Positions 10,359 through 24,330 of a stretch of 64,000 nucleotides of DNA are shown piece by piece. A model generated the notes under the pieces. That model was given only the letters and a program-made list of their open reading frames with translations, was not told the DNA's origin and did not search any database. Position numbers and translations under genes: made by a program. Position 1 is the stretch's first letter. Every line of letters begins with the position of its first letter. The DNA is from Guyanagaster necrorhizus (lineage: Eukaryota; Basidiomycota; Agaricomycetes; Agaricales; Physalacriaceae): contig NW_025064880.1 in the NCBI RefSeq assembly GCF_019112545.1, positions 2,227,870 to 2,291,869 of the forward strand, in the 5' to 3' direction.

Positions 10359-11876
10359 ATGCTCTCTTTTAACAACAACAACTTTAACTTCGACCATGAG
10401 TTCTTCAAACTTCTTGCTTCTATCATCAAAACATTGATTGGACTATTGGTGATCATCCAGCTGTGCTGGAGACACTATTCTATTACTGCCTGGGTGATAA
10501 AACACTATCATGAATTTCAGCACATCTGACAAATTCTATGCAATATAATTCCTGACCTTCTCCTCCATGATATCTCTGAATCCTGATGAACAATCTACCA
10601 GCCCCTGAGTAGCCTCATACCAGAAGCTGGATATAGCAGCTCACATCCAGGGAATGGTCAAGAAGAAGAAGGAGGACAACCCTTCTCTTGACTCAGAGAC
10701 CAAGACTCTCACATCCTAAGAGGACAAGAAATCTTTATACCAAATGCCATCCCTAATTATGAGGATCAGAACCTCCTAGAGGACTTCTTTCAGCAGTCTC
10801 CCTCTCTCAGTCATACCATCATCTCTCACACCCATGGGATTGCTGACCATGCCTGAGATTCCCTTGATGCCACTCAGATAGCTTCAAGACCCTGCATACT
10901 GACATCTTGCAGCCAGTCTAATGGCTCCCTGTCCTCTGTCTGATCAGCAGGAACTAGTGCAGGGATGAGGCAGACCTTCTTGGACTGGCTTGATGATGAA
11001 CAAAGGAACTGGAACTAGTATAACAAAACTATCTACAGATATTTCTCAGCATGAGACCTTAACATCTCCTTCAATTATGACCAAGCCCTCTGACAGGAGA
11101 AACAGTGATAGTGGAATGCTCCACTGGTCACCTGCAGCAAGCTTGAAAATCAGCTCATCAAAAGAGGTCAGAGAAGGAGAGAGCAGGCCACTGCTGAGTT
11201 TGACTACCAGAACTGGGAAGTCCAGCAAGAGACCAAAAGGGCCTGACTTGCCATGGCTAACATCTCAAACTGGTATGGCCTATGACTAGAAATCACCAGC
11301 ATACTTGCCCTAGTATAGGCTGACCAATCAGTCTCTGTATTCAGAGAACCTAGTACCACTAGCAGCAGGACCTCAAAACACTGGGCTGATGGCACTCAAG
11401 TCAGGGGAAGCACTCTCTGAGCCTCCACATATCCCCCAACCTCACAGTATCCCTCTTCCCAAAGAATCTCCAGCACAGACACTAAATTCAAGGATGATGA
11501 GTCCGTCCTTAGGCATTATAGACTATGAACACCTGGAAATGCCCACATCTCTGCTCATGCTCTCTGAGGTTTTCTCAGAAGCTGAGTTGTCAGGCAACTT
11601 CTTGATGATGACCACAGAAGAAACATCTGCCTCTATCATGAGCAAGTGGAGACAGCATGAGCAGCAGAGGGTAATCACTATAATAACAGTATTGAAAGCC
11701 AACCTACCACTGCCTATTTTGACATCTCAGATCCTTCAAGCTCTATTGCTGGGCCTAGCACCCAGCTGGAGCAGCAGATTGATAGAGACCAAATGATTGT
11801 GAGGAGGTGAGAGGAGTTTTTATGCTCCACCTACCAACTTTCCTCTTGAGGAAGACAAGCCCAAAGAGGAAACTGA
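10359..11876 (+). pseudogene. C ORF1, unknown function, hydrophobic N-terminus
   Basis: From the ATG at 10359 the frame gives an Asn-rich head, then the conserved hydrophobic segment (LLASIIKTLIGLLVII, residues about 17-32), then ITAWVIKHYHEFQ. The rest is polar, with an acidic FFQQSPSLS-type region and Gln/Arg-rich helical parts. The last 340 nt overlap Gag in another frame; near 11510-11560 the frame gives SVLRHYRL and NAHISAHAL, matching B5 ORF1. The end at TGA 11874-11876 is in the same frame as the start, for about 505 codons, close to B5 (510) and B3 (489). In-frame stops are TGA/TAG of decay type. No known domain recognised; possibly a membrane-anchored or matrix-like accessory protein. 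Confidence 0.6.
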
Positions 11877-13600
11877 AAGCAGTGATCTGCCAAAAGAAAT
11901 ACTAGAGCTGTTTGATGAAAGCACTAATGATAAAGCTTTGAAAAGAAAAATACAGTATGAGCAGATAGAAGAATTTCAATGATTATATTTGCAGAGAGTA
12001 AACTTTCTATGGTGCAATGCCAATCAGTTAGCATTATGATTGGGCAAATTATATATTCATGCTAAATCAGACAAGTGAACAGAAATCCTGAGGCATGCTA
12101 CCACTGACTTTGCCATGGAACAATACACCAAGAATCATCCTGAGGACCCAGTCCAATGGATGCCTGAATATCAATCTCTGCCCAAAATACAACCCATGCC
12201 TTGGACCCCACTCATCACCCTGCAACAAGCCACCTATATAACTCTATCCACTCGAAGCCAGTATTTGTACTCCAACTCCTCTATTTAAAGCACTAAAATA
12301 AGAACTACCTTCCAAACCTCAGCTGTTCAAAGTATGGCATCTCAGCTCACCCAGAGCTGATCATGCTCCAGGGACCTCTATCAGAACCTCTAGAAACAGC
12401 CAGCATGAAGACTCTTCATCAGACAACCACCACCCAAAGAAGCTACAGGAAGTGGCAGAGGAAAGAAACTAATCCAGGATGATCTGAAAGCAGTATGACT
12501 AGGATTCACCATCAAGAATGAGATAATCATCTAAAAGGAAGAAGCACCTCAAAAGAGTCCTATTGCCAATGACAACTCCCTCCATTCATTCCCAGGACTG
12601 CCAAATAAGTGGTGGTGACCCTCTTTCTTTAAATGGCCCAATCTGATGGGCCTGCTTCCTGAGAATACTGCAGTTTTTAATTGCTGATCTGACCTGCTTT
12701 GGAAGCCCTGACCCTTTAAAGGGGCCTCTGATGATATTGACAGATTTCTTGTCAACTGTGAGCAATACTTTGAGATCTACATTGGATACCTTGATACTGA
12801 CATGAACATGGTCATTTTCACCACCTCCTACCTCAAAGAGAAGATGAAGATGTGGTGGATCCTCATCTCCTCAAACTTCTGATCAACAACCTGAGAGCAT
12901 TACTGATATCTCTCATGGCTCATCCTTCAAACAAATGCTTCATGACAAATTTATTGATCTGGCTGTGCAAGAAGTGTATAAACAAAAGATCAAGAAGTAC
13001 AAGATGGGAGATAAAGCAGTGACAGACTACTTTGATGAGCTGAAAAGGCTTGTGAAGCTTGCTGGAATCTGAGAGGACATGGCAAACAATAGGCAAATAG
13101 TCAAGGCCCTTAAGCAAGGAGTCTCCTCCTCATACATCACAATGATCTCAGCAATCAGCATTAAAATCCTGATGCCAGTTGGATATGATGAATAGAAAGA
13201 TAGAATCATCAAAATGTACAAAGAGTGACAAAGGCAGAAAGCAGAATAATCAATGCTGCAAGACTACATGAAGAAGTCAACTCTGCTAATCCTAAGCAAA
13301 TCAATGGGGGCAACTGCTAGGAAATCACTGGGATCCTCTATGGCCTTGCCACAATATAGTGCACAGAAGACAGGAACAGAAACAACATATACAGGGGCAG
13401 AGAAGCCCATGGACATTGACTGAATGAAGAAGAAGGGCAAGTGTTTCAATTGTGACCAGAAAGGCCACATGGCAAAAGACTGCCTGAAGAAGAAGCATAT
13501 CTGAGAAGACATATAAGCACAAATCACTGAACTTCAGAAGGAAGAAGAAGAACTCAGAGCAGAAACCAAAGTGGAGGAAGTAAAAGACAGGGCTGGCTAG
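11539..13600 (+). pseudogene. gag: C Gag (nucleocapsid precursor)
   Basis: Structural protein of the virus-like particle. The ATG at 11539 corresponds to the likely Gag start of B5, though an earlier start is possible. An acidic, Ser/Pro-rich N-terminal part is followed by the retrotransposon Gag core around 12730-12880 (DIDRFLVNCEQYFEIYIGYL). A one-base insertion near 12926 shifts the frame; the core then continues (KFIDLAVQEVYKQKIKKYK), and a CCHC knuckle CFNCDQKGHMAKDC lies at about 13443-13484. It ends with TAG 13598-13600. Gag lies in the +1 frame relative to ORF1, and Pol in the -1 frame relative to Gag. Confidence 0.85.
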
Positions 13601-16600
13601 TGAGCAATTCTACTGGGTTAGCCAAAGAACTTAATGGTGTGCAAAGAACAGCTGCTGGTCAGACTGATAGTTCTCCTGTAGTTATCTACATGTTGATCTT
13701 ATATGAGCATTTGAATATACCACCTGTTTACACCATGCATACTGATGAATCACAGAAAGAAAAAACTCAAATGCCTATGGGCTGAATAGAGAAAGAGATT
13801 CCCAAAGCATGACTCAAGCCATTCGACACTGAATGGACATGGCATGCTATCAAAGAAGCACCAACAGAAGAAACAGCAAAGACCATACTCAAGAACTGAG
13901 TACACAAAGCCTGGGCCAAAGAAGTTATTGATGAGATGATTGAAGAGATATAGAAAGCAGAAAGGTGCTGAGCCCTTGAGTGGCTCAATGAGCTATGAGA
14001 GTCAAAATGATTCATCCAGCAAACCAAAACTTCAAGATGAGACTTGATGATCAAGATACAAATTGAGATCCTCACTAACTGGGCCAATCATGCCATCACT
14101 ATCCTAGTAGACAGCGGATGCACCAGAAGCTCAATCAATCGGGCTTTTATCAATAAGCACCAACTTTCAATTTAATCTACTGCCATTCCTATTCCAGTCT
14201 ATAATGCTGACAGGACCAAGAACTAAGATGATTCAATTACCAAATTCATCAAACTCAGACTGACAATCAGAGATCATTCTGAATGAATCAATCTAGCAGT
14301 AACTGACCTTGGGTCTAAGGAAGTCTTCCTTGGGTATGACTGGTTGATTAGACACAATCCACTAATCAATTAAAAAACCAGCAAAGTCACTTTCACTCAG
14401 TGCAAATGCCAGAAACTCCTATTCAAACTATCTGATGAGGATCCAGAGGATAGATGAGATGAGAAGATAGAAGATGGCAAAACTATTCTTGCTATCGACA
14501 TTCAGGAAGAGATTCGTGTTTGAGCTATCCATCATGCTAATGATCTAGCCACCAAAGCTAATGCACAGAAGGGAGAAAGGACATTTGAAGAAATGATACC
14601 CAAATGGGCCCAGAACTTCAAAGATCTGTTCAAAAAAGAGAGCTTTGATGAACTGCTGGACCCAAAACCATGGGACCATGCAATTGAACTCATTCTCAAC
14701 ACCAATGCTAACCTTGACTGCAAGACATACCCCCTCAGCAATAATGAGCAACAGGAATTAGACAAGTTCCTAGAAGAGAATCTCTCGAATGGAAGGATCC
14801 AACCCTCCAAATCTCTGATGGTGTCTCCATTCTTCTTCATCAAGAAAAAAGACAGAAAGCTTTGACCAGTCTAAGATTATTGAAAGTTTAATGAGATGAC
14901 CATCAAGAACTAATACCCTTTATCTCTGATCTCAGAATTGATGGACAAACTTCAAGGCACAAAATACTACACCAAGCTTGATGTCCAGTGGGAATATAAC
15001 AACATTCAAATCAAAGAGGGTGACAAGTGGAAAGCAGCCTTCCAAACTAACTGTAGGCTGTTTAAGCCAATAGTAATATTCTTCAGACTCACAAACTCAT
15101 CCACCATATTTCAATGGATGATGAACAATATATTCAAGAATCTCATCACCACTGGAAAGGTGACAATCTATTTAGATGATATTCTGATAATGTCCAAAAC
15201 ACAGGAAGAACACCAACAGTTGATATGACAAGTGCTGACTCTGATGAGAAAACACAAGTTGTTTCTCAAGGCAGAGAAGTGCAAGTTCAAGATACTCCAG
15301 ACTGAATACCTCAGAGTCATCATCAGCAAAGGGAGTATCCAAATGGATCCCATTAAAGTGGCAGGGGTGGCAGAATGGCCAGAATCCACAAAGAAAAAGG
15401 AACTCCAATCATTTCTTGGGTTTACAAACTTTTATCAGTGCTTCATCCAAGACTACAGCAAGATAGTTTGACCAATGATCCAGCTGACAGAGAATGCATC
15501 CTGGATTTGGAGACCCTCTCAGCAAATGGCCTTCAATGACTTAAAAAGGCAACTCACAGAGAATATTGTACTCACAATCTCAATGCAAGAGAGGAGGTTC
15601 TGCATCAAGGCTGATTCAAGTGAGAGAGCTATTGGCACTGTCCTCTCTCAGGAACAGAGAGGAAAATGGTGATCTGTGGCCTTTCTGTCTAAAGCCCTTT
15701 CAACTACTGAAAGGAACTATGAGATCTATGACAAAGAGTTGCTTGCAATAATGCTTGCTCTGGAGAAATGGCAACATTATCTTGTTGGAGCAGCCCAGAT
15801 TTTTGAGATCTGGACCAACCACTAAAATCTCTGATATTTCCATCAACCACAGAAACTCAATTATCAACAAGCACACTGGGTTACAGAGCTGAGCCAATAC
15901 TTGTACACTCTACACTATAAAGCAGGAACAGCTAACAAGAAGGCAGACTTATTAAGCCATCAAGCTGACCATGACTAGAGAGGACACAATAATGAGGGAG
16001 TGGTATTAATTTGCCTAGAACACTTTAGGGTGATGATCATGCCAATGGAGGAAGAGATCTATGAAAGGATCAAAAGTGTAATAAGAGACATCAGCATATG
16101 GGACCAACATGTGGCCCTGTTCCTGAACCATGAACACAGAATGACAAAGGAAGGAGGAATGATTCAGTATGATGGCTGAATCTATATTCCTCAGGATCAG
16201 GCACTGCAAGAGGAGATCATCACCCTCTGCTATGATCACACTATGGCAGGACATCCTAGGATTGCAAAAACAAAAGAGCTGATTCTATGAGAATACTGAT
16301 GGCCCAAGATGAGCAATGATGTCACCCAATACATCAAGACATGCAAAGTCTGTCAGTGAGGCAAATCATCAATCCAGCCATGAGCAGCATCCCTCTATCT
16401 CAATGAGATACCAACATCACCATGGACCCATATTTCTGTGGACATGATAACCAGACTACCAGACTGCAACAGTTATGACACCATTATCATCATAGTTGAT
16501 TGGTTCTCCAAAGCGATCATGCTGATCACCTGCTCAACAGAATTGACTTCAGATGGATGGGCAAAAATCCTGTGTGATGAGATTTATGCCAAATATAGCA

Positions 16601-17499
16601 TGCCACAAGTAGTGATCTCTGACAGGAGGCTGCAATTTATCTCCAAGTTCTTGGATGATTTATACTGGTTGCTTAACATCAAATGAAACACATCCATAGC
16701 CTACCACCCTCAAACAGATGGACAAACAGAATAGGTCAATCAGGAGATAGAAAAATATCTCTGCCTATTCATCAACTACAAGCAAGATGATTGGATAGAA
16801 TGGCTCACACTAGCTGTCTTTCAACATAATAACCATGTTCATTTGGCAATAGGAAAGACCTCTTTCTTTATTAACCATGGATGCCATTCTCATATGACTA
16901 AAACTGAACGGACTCACACCATCACACCTCCATCCTCTGACTTCATCACCACTATGGCAAAAATACATAAAGAAACCCAGACTGCCCTACAGAAGGCAGC
17001 TACCACTATGAAAAAACAGCACAATAAACACTGATGCCCAGCTCACATCTATATCACCAATGACAAGGTATGGCTCGACATGATCAATTTACACCTTCCA
17101 CACTCTAAGCACAAGTTGGATAACAAACACACAGGACCCTTCACAATCATTTCAAAGACTGGCAGCTCAGCTTACAAATTGTGCCTACCAACCAGTTGGA
17201 AGATCTATGACATCTTCAATGAATCTCTTCTAACACCCTATATTGTGCCAGCATTCTCCAATCAGAAATGCCTGCCACTGCTGCCCTCCGACCTGATCAA
17301 TGATGAAGAACACTACAAAATCAATCAAGTCCTGAACTACAGGCAATGCAAAATCAGAGCCAAAGACAGTGGGATGACCACAATCATAGACTACCTGGTT
17401 AGTTGGAAGGGCTATGGATCAGAATCCAATCAGTGGGTCAACAAGAAATGGATGAATATACACATCATTATATGGGATTATGAATTATCTCTAAATTAA
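13600..17499 (+). pseudogene. pol: C Pol: protease, RT, RNase H, integrase, chromodomain
   Basis: Frame begins at the Gag stop in the -1 register. Protease active site ILVDSGCT about 14104-14127; RT with YLDDILI about 15169-15189; RNase H about 15590-15990 ([26 protein letters not shown]); integrase zinc finger about 16225-16360; catalytic D in VDMITRLPD (about 16440), D in ISDRRLQF (about 16620), E in NQEIEKYL (about 16745); chromodomain 17300-17497 with DYLVSWKGYG. About fifteen stops, mostly TGA at former CGA or TGG codons. All three integrase acids and the YLDD remain, so decay appears to have come after insertion. Terminates TAA 17497-17499, 17 nt before the polypurine tract. Confidence 0.93.
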
Positions 17500-17516
17500 G
17501 CTATTAGGACAATGAT

Positions 17517-17532
17517 CTTAAGGAGAGAGTAA
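17517..17532 (+). other. C polypurine tract
   Basis: CTTAAGGAGAGAGTAA immediately before the 3' LTR, same pattern as the other copies. Confidence 0.85.
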
Positions 17533-18002
17533 TGTTATGATTTTTCTTAATTCTTTTTTTTGTGAGTCATATGACACCTCCTATTTAAGCTTAGTCAGGG
17601 CACCTAGACCAGCACTTAGGACTATAGGATAAGGCTTAGTCATCACAACTGGCTGAGTCTGACATTGTCTTTTGATGCAACAGCATTGCTCAATGATGCA
17701 CAAACAGTCTTTTATATACAGTAATAACATCCAAGGACAAAGAGCATAATGAACCCAGAGGCTCACAATAGGTAGTATCATTCTTAGCCACAACCTGTAC
17801 AGTATTTAAGAATGCTTGCTTTTGCTGATAATCCTCAGCTTTGAGCTAAAGTTTATCTATACTATTCTACTCTCAAGCCAACTCTAAAAGGCCTTGTGAC
17901 ACACTGCTCTGATTACATCTGTGAACCTGGTCAATCACTTGAAGTGTGAAGTGACTTCTGTTTATCACATATAGTTAGCCTATGTGATGCTTGAGTCTAA
18001 TA
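17533..18002 (+). repeat. C 3' LTR
   Basis: 470 bp, starts TGTTATGA and ends TAATA (TAACA with C-to-T). Aligns gap-free with 9833-10302. Confidence 0.92.
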
Positions 18003-19954
18003 TTTAGTCTTTACTTTTCATAGTCTGTGATCAAGGATTTAATCAATTTCATAGTGTTCTTTATTGTCAATAAGATCTAGCAGTAAAGATAGTGGTCATT
18101 CTTGATTTGGAAATGCAGGCTTGATGTAAGGAATGAGCAGAGATTCATTAAAAATGTTGTGAATTTTTTATATTGTAGAAAGATGCAATTTGTAGGTGGA
18201 GTGACTGACCTTCACAATAATAGCAAAGAGACCCATTCACTTGTTGTTAAGCTTCTGTTTTAGGCAAGAGAGGTGAAGATTTATTGTGTCAAGCCAGACT
18301 TTGTTGTTGGGTGCATAGGTATGGGCTGCAATCTGATGTTTATCATATTGTTTTTTCATTTGATTTGCCACTTTTTCAAGGGTGACTCAGATTTCATTGT
18401 GGATTTTCATTATCATTGTGGTGAAGTCAGAGGAAGCAGAGATTGTTGTATGAAGTCATTCAGTGTGGGATATATATAGATAATAACCATAATTGATAAA
18501 AAATAGTGTTTTTCCTGTTGCAGAGTGGACTCTATTATTGTGCTGAAATGCAGTGAGGGCCAGCCATTTGACCCAGTCATCTTGATGGTAGTTGATGAAT
18601 AGTAAAAGGCATTTTTCAACTTCTTGATTGATGTGTTTTGTCTGTCCATCAGTTTGTGGGTGATATGCTGTAGAGGTGTTTCATTGAATATTAAGTAGAT
18701 AGTATAGGTTATCAAGAAATTTGAAGACAAACTGTGGCTTTCAGTCAGAGATAATGACTTGAGGCATGCTGTATTTGGCATATACTTCATCATGAAGTAT
18801 CTTAGCCCATCCTTTAGAGGTTAATTCAGTGAAACATGTGATCAGAATGATTGCTTTAAAGAAGCAATCAACTATGATGAGAATAGCATCATAGCTATTG
18901 CAGTTAAGTAGTCCAGTGACTATATTGACTGAAATATGGGTCCATGGTGATGAAGAGACCTCATTCAGGTGTAATGGCACTGCATGTGGTTATATTGATG
19001 TCTTTTTCCTTTGGCATACTTCATATCCCTTGACATATCATTTAATGTTTTAGCTTATCTTTGGCCACTAATATTCCTGCAATACCAACTCTTTGGTTTT
19101 GGTGATCCCTGGATGTCCTACCATTGTGTGGTCATAGCAGATGGAAATGTTTTCACTCTGAAGTCTTTGGTCTCATAGAATATATATTTGTCTATCATAT
19201 TAGATCAACCCTCTATTCTTTGTCATCTCTCATTTGTGATTTAGGGATAGGGCCACATGCTGGTCTCATTTATTGTTGTCTTGTGTCATGCTCTTGATCT
19301 GCTCATGGAGTTCTTTTTCTATTGGCATCATCATTATCCAGAAGTGTTTGGGCTTTAACAATGTGATCCCTTTATTGTCTTCTCCTCTTTAATCATGATC
19401 CACTTAGTGACTGATTAAATCTGTCTTCTTGTTCACCATTTCTGCCTTGTGATGAAGAGTGTGATCATACTCTGAGAGTTCTATGACCCAACATGCTTGT
19501 TGATGATTAGGTTTCTGTGGCAGCCAGAAGTATTGAAGGCTTTGATGATTGGTCCAGATCTCAAAAGTCTGAACTGCTCTGATTAGATAGTGTCTCCACT
19601 CAGCAAGGGTGAGCATGATGGCAAGAAGTTCCTTATCATATATCTTGTAGTTGCATTCAGTGACTGTTAATGCTTTGGATATGAATGCAACTGGTCACCA
19701 TTTCTCATCCTGCTCCTGAGATAGCATAGCCCCTATGGCTCTCTTGCTGGAGTCTGCTTCCACCTTGAAATGTCCTTCCTGAGTCAGGACCACCAGTACA
19801 GCATTCTCAGCAAGTCATTGTTTTAGGTCATTGAAAGCTGCTTTCTGAGACAACCTCCAAGTCTATGGGGCATTCTCAGTCAGCTGCATCATCAATCAGA
19901 CTATTTTGCTATAGTCTCAAATGAACCAGCAGTAAAGGTTGGTGAACCCTAAAT
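18003..19954 (-). pseudogene. pol: B1 Pol, middle piece: chromodomain start, integrase, RNase H, end of RT
   Basis: Continues the frame cut at 9832. Minus-strand reading shows integrase core SPWTHISVNIVTGLLNCNSYDAILIIVD split over 18980-18880 (catalytic D region), the second D in MPQVIISD near 18745, the integrase zinc-finger region about 19040-19120, and RNase H (HYLIRAVQTFEIW, LHHKAEMVNKKTDLISH) about 19600-19404. Frames are interrupted by decay stops. Cut at 19954 by B2 inside the RT/RNase H connection and resumes at 28015. Confidence 0.85.
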
Positions 19955-20397
19955 TGTTAGGCTCAGGTGATATGTGATCACTAACACATAATAAACAGAC
20001 ACTGTATCAAGTTTGTACAGTCATGTCTGAGTCTACTATTGTATAGCAGAGTTATGTCTCAAGATCAATACAAGTCAACTTGAGATTAAGTGGTAGAATA
20101 AAGAATAGTTCAAGACTGGAGTACATAGTGTCATCTGCACTACTTATATACTGTTCATCTTATATTGCTACTTATTGTATGTACTTGTGCTATAGTGCTC
20201 TTTATCCTGAGCATCATGGTTACCTATAAAAGGGTTCTTGTCTTGTTGTCAGAGTATTGCTATACTCTTTGATTGATGTAGAGCAGTCCTTGATTGTGCT
20301 GACTAAGTTTGTCTCATAATCCTAAGTGCTTGATTAGATGCTCTGACTAAGCAAAGATAAGAGTTAAGGAAAAGAAAAAAGATGAAAAATCATAACA
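19955..20397 (-). repeat. B2 3' LTR (subfamily II)
   Basis: 443 bp, TGTTA...TAACA. Minus strand has TATATAAG, 25 nt, then AGTCTTGAACTATT. This motif is identical over 12 nt to the complement of the B2 primer-binding site. Confidence 0.92.
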
Positions 20398-20413
20398 TTA
20401 CCCCCTCCTTAAG
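20398..20413 (-). other. B2 polypurine tract
   Basis: CTTAAGGAGGGGGTAA in the element sense, adjoining the 3' LTR. Confidence 0.85.
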
Positions 20414-20429
20414 ACCATTGTCCTGATGG

Positions 20430-23400
20430 CTTAATTTAGGGATAATTCATATTTATGTATGGCATTGTCCACATCCATTCTCTTCTCATTGACCTATTGG
20501 TTGGACTCAGGACCATAGCTCTTTCAGCTGACTAGATAGTCAATTGTCATCATCATGCCTCCACTATGAGCCTTTATCTGACATGATTTGTGATTAAGGA
20601 TTTGATTAATTTTGTAGTGTTTCTTGTTCTTGATCAAGTCAGATGATGGTGGCAGTAGGCATTTTTGATTTGGAAATGCAGAGGCAATAAAGGGTGTTAG
20701 AAGTGACTTATTGAATATGTCATGGATTTGTCATGTTGCTGAAAGACAGAGTTTATAGGCAGGAAGCTCTGACCTTAGCTAGAATGGGAAAGGGCCTGGT
20801 TCATTTGTTGGTGAGCTTTTGCTTTGGTCTGGAGAGATGGAGGTTTGTGGTGTCTAACCATACTTTGTCATGTATGGTGTAGATGTGAGTAGAGTGTCAG
20901 TGTTTGTTATACTGTTGTTTTATTATTGAGGCTGCTTTTTCAAGGGCCATCTTTGTCTTAAGGTGTATTTTTGTCATTTCTATGGTGAAGTTAGCAGAAC
21001 AGAGCATTGTTGTATGTGTGCAAGTGGTTGTGACAATAATAGGGTGTCAGCCATAGTTAATGTAGAATGGTGATTTGCCAGTTGCTGGGTGTACTGGATT
21101 ATTGTGCTGAAAGACAGTGAGGGCCAGCCATTCAGTCCAGTCATCTTATCAATAATTGATGAACATCCATAAGTACTTCTCAATTTCTTAGTTGATGCAT
21201 TCTATCTGTTTATCAGTTTGCAGATGATAGGCAGTGAAAGTGTTGTTGCAGATATCAAGCAGCTGATATAGATCATCTAGGAACTTTGAGATGAACTGAG
21301 GGCCCCAATCAGAAATGACTACTTGAGGCATGCCATACCTTGAATAGACTTCATCATGGAGTATCTTTGCCCATCCTTCTGAAGAGAGTTTGGTTGAGCA
21401 GGCAACAGGAATGATCACCTTCAAGAATTGATCAATGATGATGATGATAGTGTCATAGCTGTTGCAATCTGGTAATCCAATGATCATGTTGACAGATATG
21501 TGGGTCTATAGTTTTGTCAGTACTTCATTCAGATGTAGTGGTATGGGCTGGGCACATGTGGATGACTTGGCTTGTTAGCAGGTTTCACACTCCTTGACAT
21601 ATTTGTCAATATTTTGGTTTAGCTTCAGCCATCAGTACTCCCTTAATACTAATTTCTTGGTTTTGGCAATCCTAGGATGTCCTGCTGTTGTATAATCATG
21701 TGACATGATGATAATCTCCCCTTGTAATAACACCTGTTGGGAGATGTAGAGACACCTATTGTAGTAGAGAAGGTCATCACATTTAGTGACTCTTCTTTTA
21801 TGGTTTAATAATGTAGTGATTCTTTAGTCCCATAGGTTTAGTTGTTATACTGTGCTTCAGATCTTCATGTGGATCTCTTCCTCTGTCAGTATTATCATGG
21901 CTCAGAAATGTTCTGGCCTCAATAACATAACCTCCTCATTGTCTTGCCTCCCTTGATTGTGATTGGCCTGTCAGCTAAGGAGATCAGTCTTTTTTTTGGC
22001 TGCTTCAGCTTTGTGGTGTGGGATGTATTTATACTCAGAGAGTTCAGTCACCCATTGGGTCTGTTGTTGGTTCAACTTCTGCAGAAGGCAGAAGTAGTGT
22101 AGATTCTGATGGTTCATCCATACTTCAAACACTTGTGCCAATTCAATCAGATAGTGACACTATTCAGCCAGAGCTAGCATGATGGCTAGCAGTTTCTTGT
22201 TGTATATTTCATAATTCCTCTCTATTACTGATAAGGCTTTAGAGAGAAAGGCCATAGACCACCACTTCCATTCTTGCTCTTGTGAGAGGATGGCACCAAT
22301 GGCTCTCTTGCTTGAGTCCACCTCCACTTGAAATCTTTCTTCTTGAGTTGATATGGCCAATACCACATCCTCTGCTAGTTGTCACTTGAGATTATCAAAA
22401 GCAGATTGTTGGGACAATCTCCAAGTCCAAGAGACATTTCTTATCAGTTGCATCATAGATCGCATGATCTTGCTATAATCATAGATAAATTGGTGATAGA
22501 AGTTTGTAAATTCTAAAAAGGATTGCAGTTTCTTTTTCTTTATCAGTTCTGGCCATTCAGTTACCTCAGCTACTTTGACAGGGTCTATCTGTATGCTTCC
22601 TTCACTGATGATGATGCCCAGATACTCTGTCTCTAGCATCTCAAACTCATATTTTTTGGCTTTGAGAAATAATTTGTGTTTTCTTATCAGGTCAAGAACT
22701 TGTCTTATGAGTCATCAGTGCTTCTCCCTGTCTTTTGACATAATTAATATGTCATTCAAATAGATGGTTACCTTTCTTGTGCTGATGAGATCTTTAAAGA
22801 TATTGTTTATCATCCACTGGAAGGTTGCTGGTGAATTTGTCAGTCTGAAGAATATGACAGTTGGTTCAAATAGTTCCTGATTCATCTGGAAGGCTGCCTT
22901 CCATTCATCACCTTCTTTGATGTGGACATTATTATATCCTTATCAGATGTCAAGTTTAGTGTAATAGCATGCCCTCTGAAGTTTGTCCATCAACTCCAAT
23001 ATTAAGGGTAAAGAGTATTGGTTCTTAATGGTCATTTCATTCAATCATCAATAGTTCTGAACTGGATAAAGTTTGCCATCCTTTTTTTTTATGAAAAAGA
23101 AGGGTGATGTCATTGGAGATTTGGATAGTTGGATTCACCCACTGCTGAGGTTCTCATCAAGGAACTTGTCGAGTTCCTGCTGTTTGAGGTGGCTAAGAGG
23201 ATAGATCTTACAGTCAAGGTTGGCATTGGCATTTGGTACCAGTTTGATAGTGTGGTCTTAGGGATTTGAGTCAGGTAGTTCATCAAAACTGTCCTTGGCA
23301 AAGATGTCTTGGTAGTCTCATGCTTATGCAGAAATCATCTCATCAAAGGTCTTGGCTTCTTTCTTCTTATTAGCCTTAGCAGCTAGGTTGTTGGCATGAT

Positions 23401-24330
23401 GAACAGTTTATAATTGTGTGGCTGTCTCCATGTCAACAGCAAGAATAGTCTCCCTATCTTTCAACTCCTTGTCTCATTGATCCTTTGGATCCATATTGAG
23501 CAGTGTAAATGCTATTTTTTGACAGCAGCATCAGATGAAGATTATTTGCTCAGTCTTTCAGTTGATAAGTGGATTGTGATGTATTAGCCAGTCATGTCCT
23601 AAGAATAGTTTCTTGGTTCCTAGATCAGTGACAGCTAGGTCAATCCTTTCTGAATGATTCCTGATGGTAAGTTGAAGTTTCACAAATTTGGTAATTGATC
23701 TGGCTTAGTTCTTGGTTCTATCCACATTATAGACAGGAATTGGAGCAGTGGTTGCTTTAGTCAGTAGTCAGTGTCTATTGATGAAGGCCCAATTAATTGA
23801 GCTTCCAGTACATTTGCTATCAATTAGGGCAGTGATGGCAAAGATAGTGTGATTGGTGAGTGTTTTGATTTGTGCCTTTGTGATGAGATCTCTTCTTTGG
23901 GTCTTCTGTCATCAGATGAACTTCTTTGGTCCTTGAAGTTCATCAAGCCATTCCAGAGCCTTCCCTCATTCTGCCCCTTGTATTCCTCTCTTCAATTTGT
24001 GGTCTGCTTCACTGACTCGTGCTCAGTGGATCCAGTTTTTGAGAATAGCTATTGTCTCCTCCTCACTTTGTGCATTCTTGATGGCCCACCAAGTCTATTT
24101 GGTGTTGAATGGCTTTAGCCAGCCAATGAGGGTCTCTCCTCTTGTTTGGCCTGTAGGCAGTTGAGTCTTCAGTTGTTGTGATTCTCTTAGTGTGGAAGTA
24201 GTAGAAACAGATATATTTGAATGCATATAAATAGAAGTATCTACATAGGGTATATGAGTCTGATCTGCAGTTGCTTGTGACACACCAATGAAGTTCTTGG
24301 CTGAGCTAGCAGAATTGCATGCTAGTCAGC
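20430..24330 (-). pseudogene. pol: B2 Pol
   Basis: Chromodomain remnant about 20440-20640; integrase core about 21490-21180 (IIGLPDCNSYDTIIIIID, then MPQVVISDWGPQFISKF); RNase H about 22370-22160 ([38 protein letters not shown]); RT about 22640-23100 with the VTIYL region near 22765, where a GAC-to-AAT type change weakens the DD motif; protease with a degenerate DS motif about 23800-23830. Several dozen small defects, mostly transitions. Gag and Pol overlap near 24322 as in B5. Confidence 0.88.

Larger units (their letters stand above)
9833..18002 (+). mobile_element. C: full-length lineage-B element, 8.17 kb, plus strand
   Basis: Complete order: 5' LTR 9833-10302, primer-binding site, ORF1, Gag, Pol, polypurine tract, 3' LTR 17533-18002. 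The LTRs are both 470 bp and align without gaps, with about 67 differences by eye count (about 86% identity), all but one transitions. The flanks (TTTGA left, TTTAG right) do not give a clean target duplication. The sequence outside is B1 pol on both sides, so C inserted into B1. It is the only lineage-B copy with a body on the plus strand. Confidence 0.92.

Noticed and set aside
9828..18007. Target-site duplication of C (TTTGA / TTTAG)
   Set aside because: The last two bases disagree and simple transitions do not restore a match in register, so I did not claim it.
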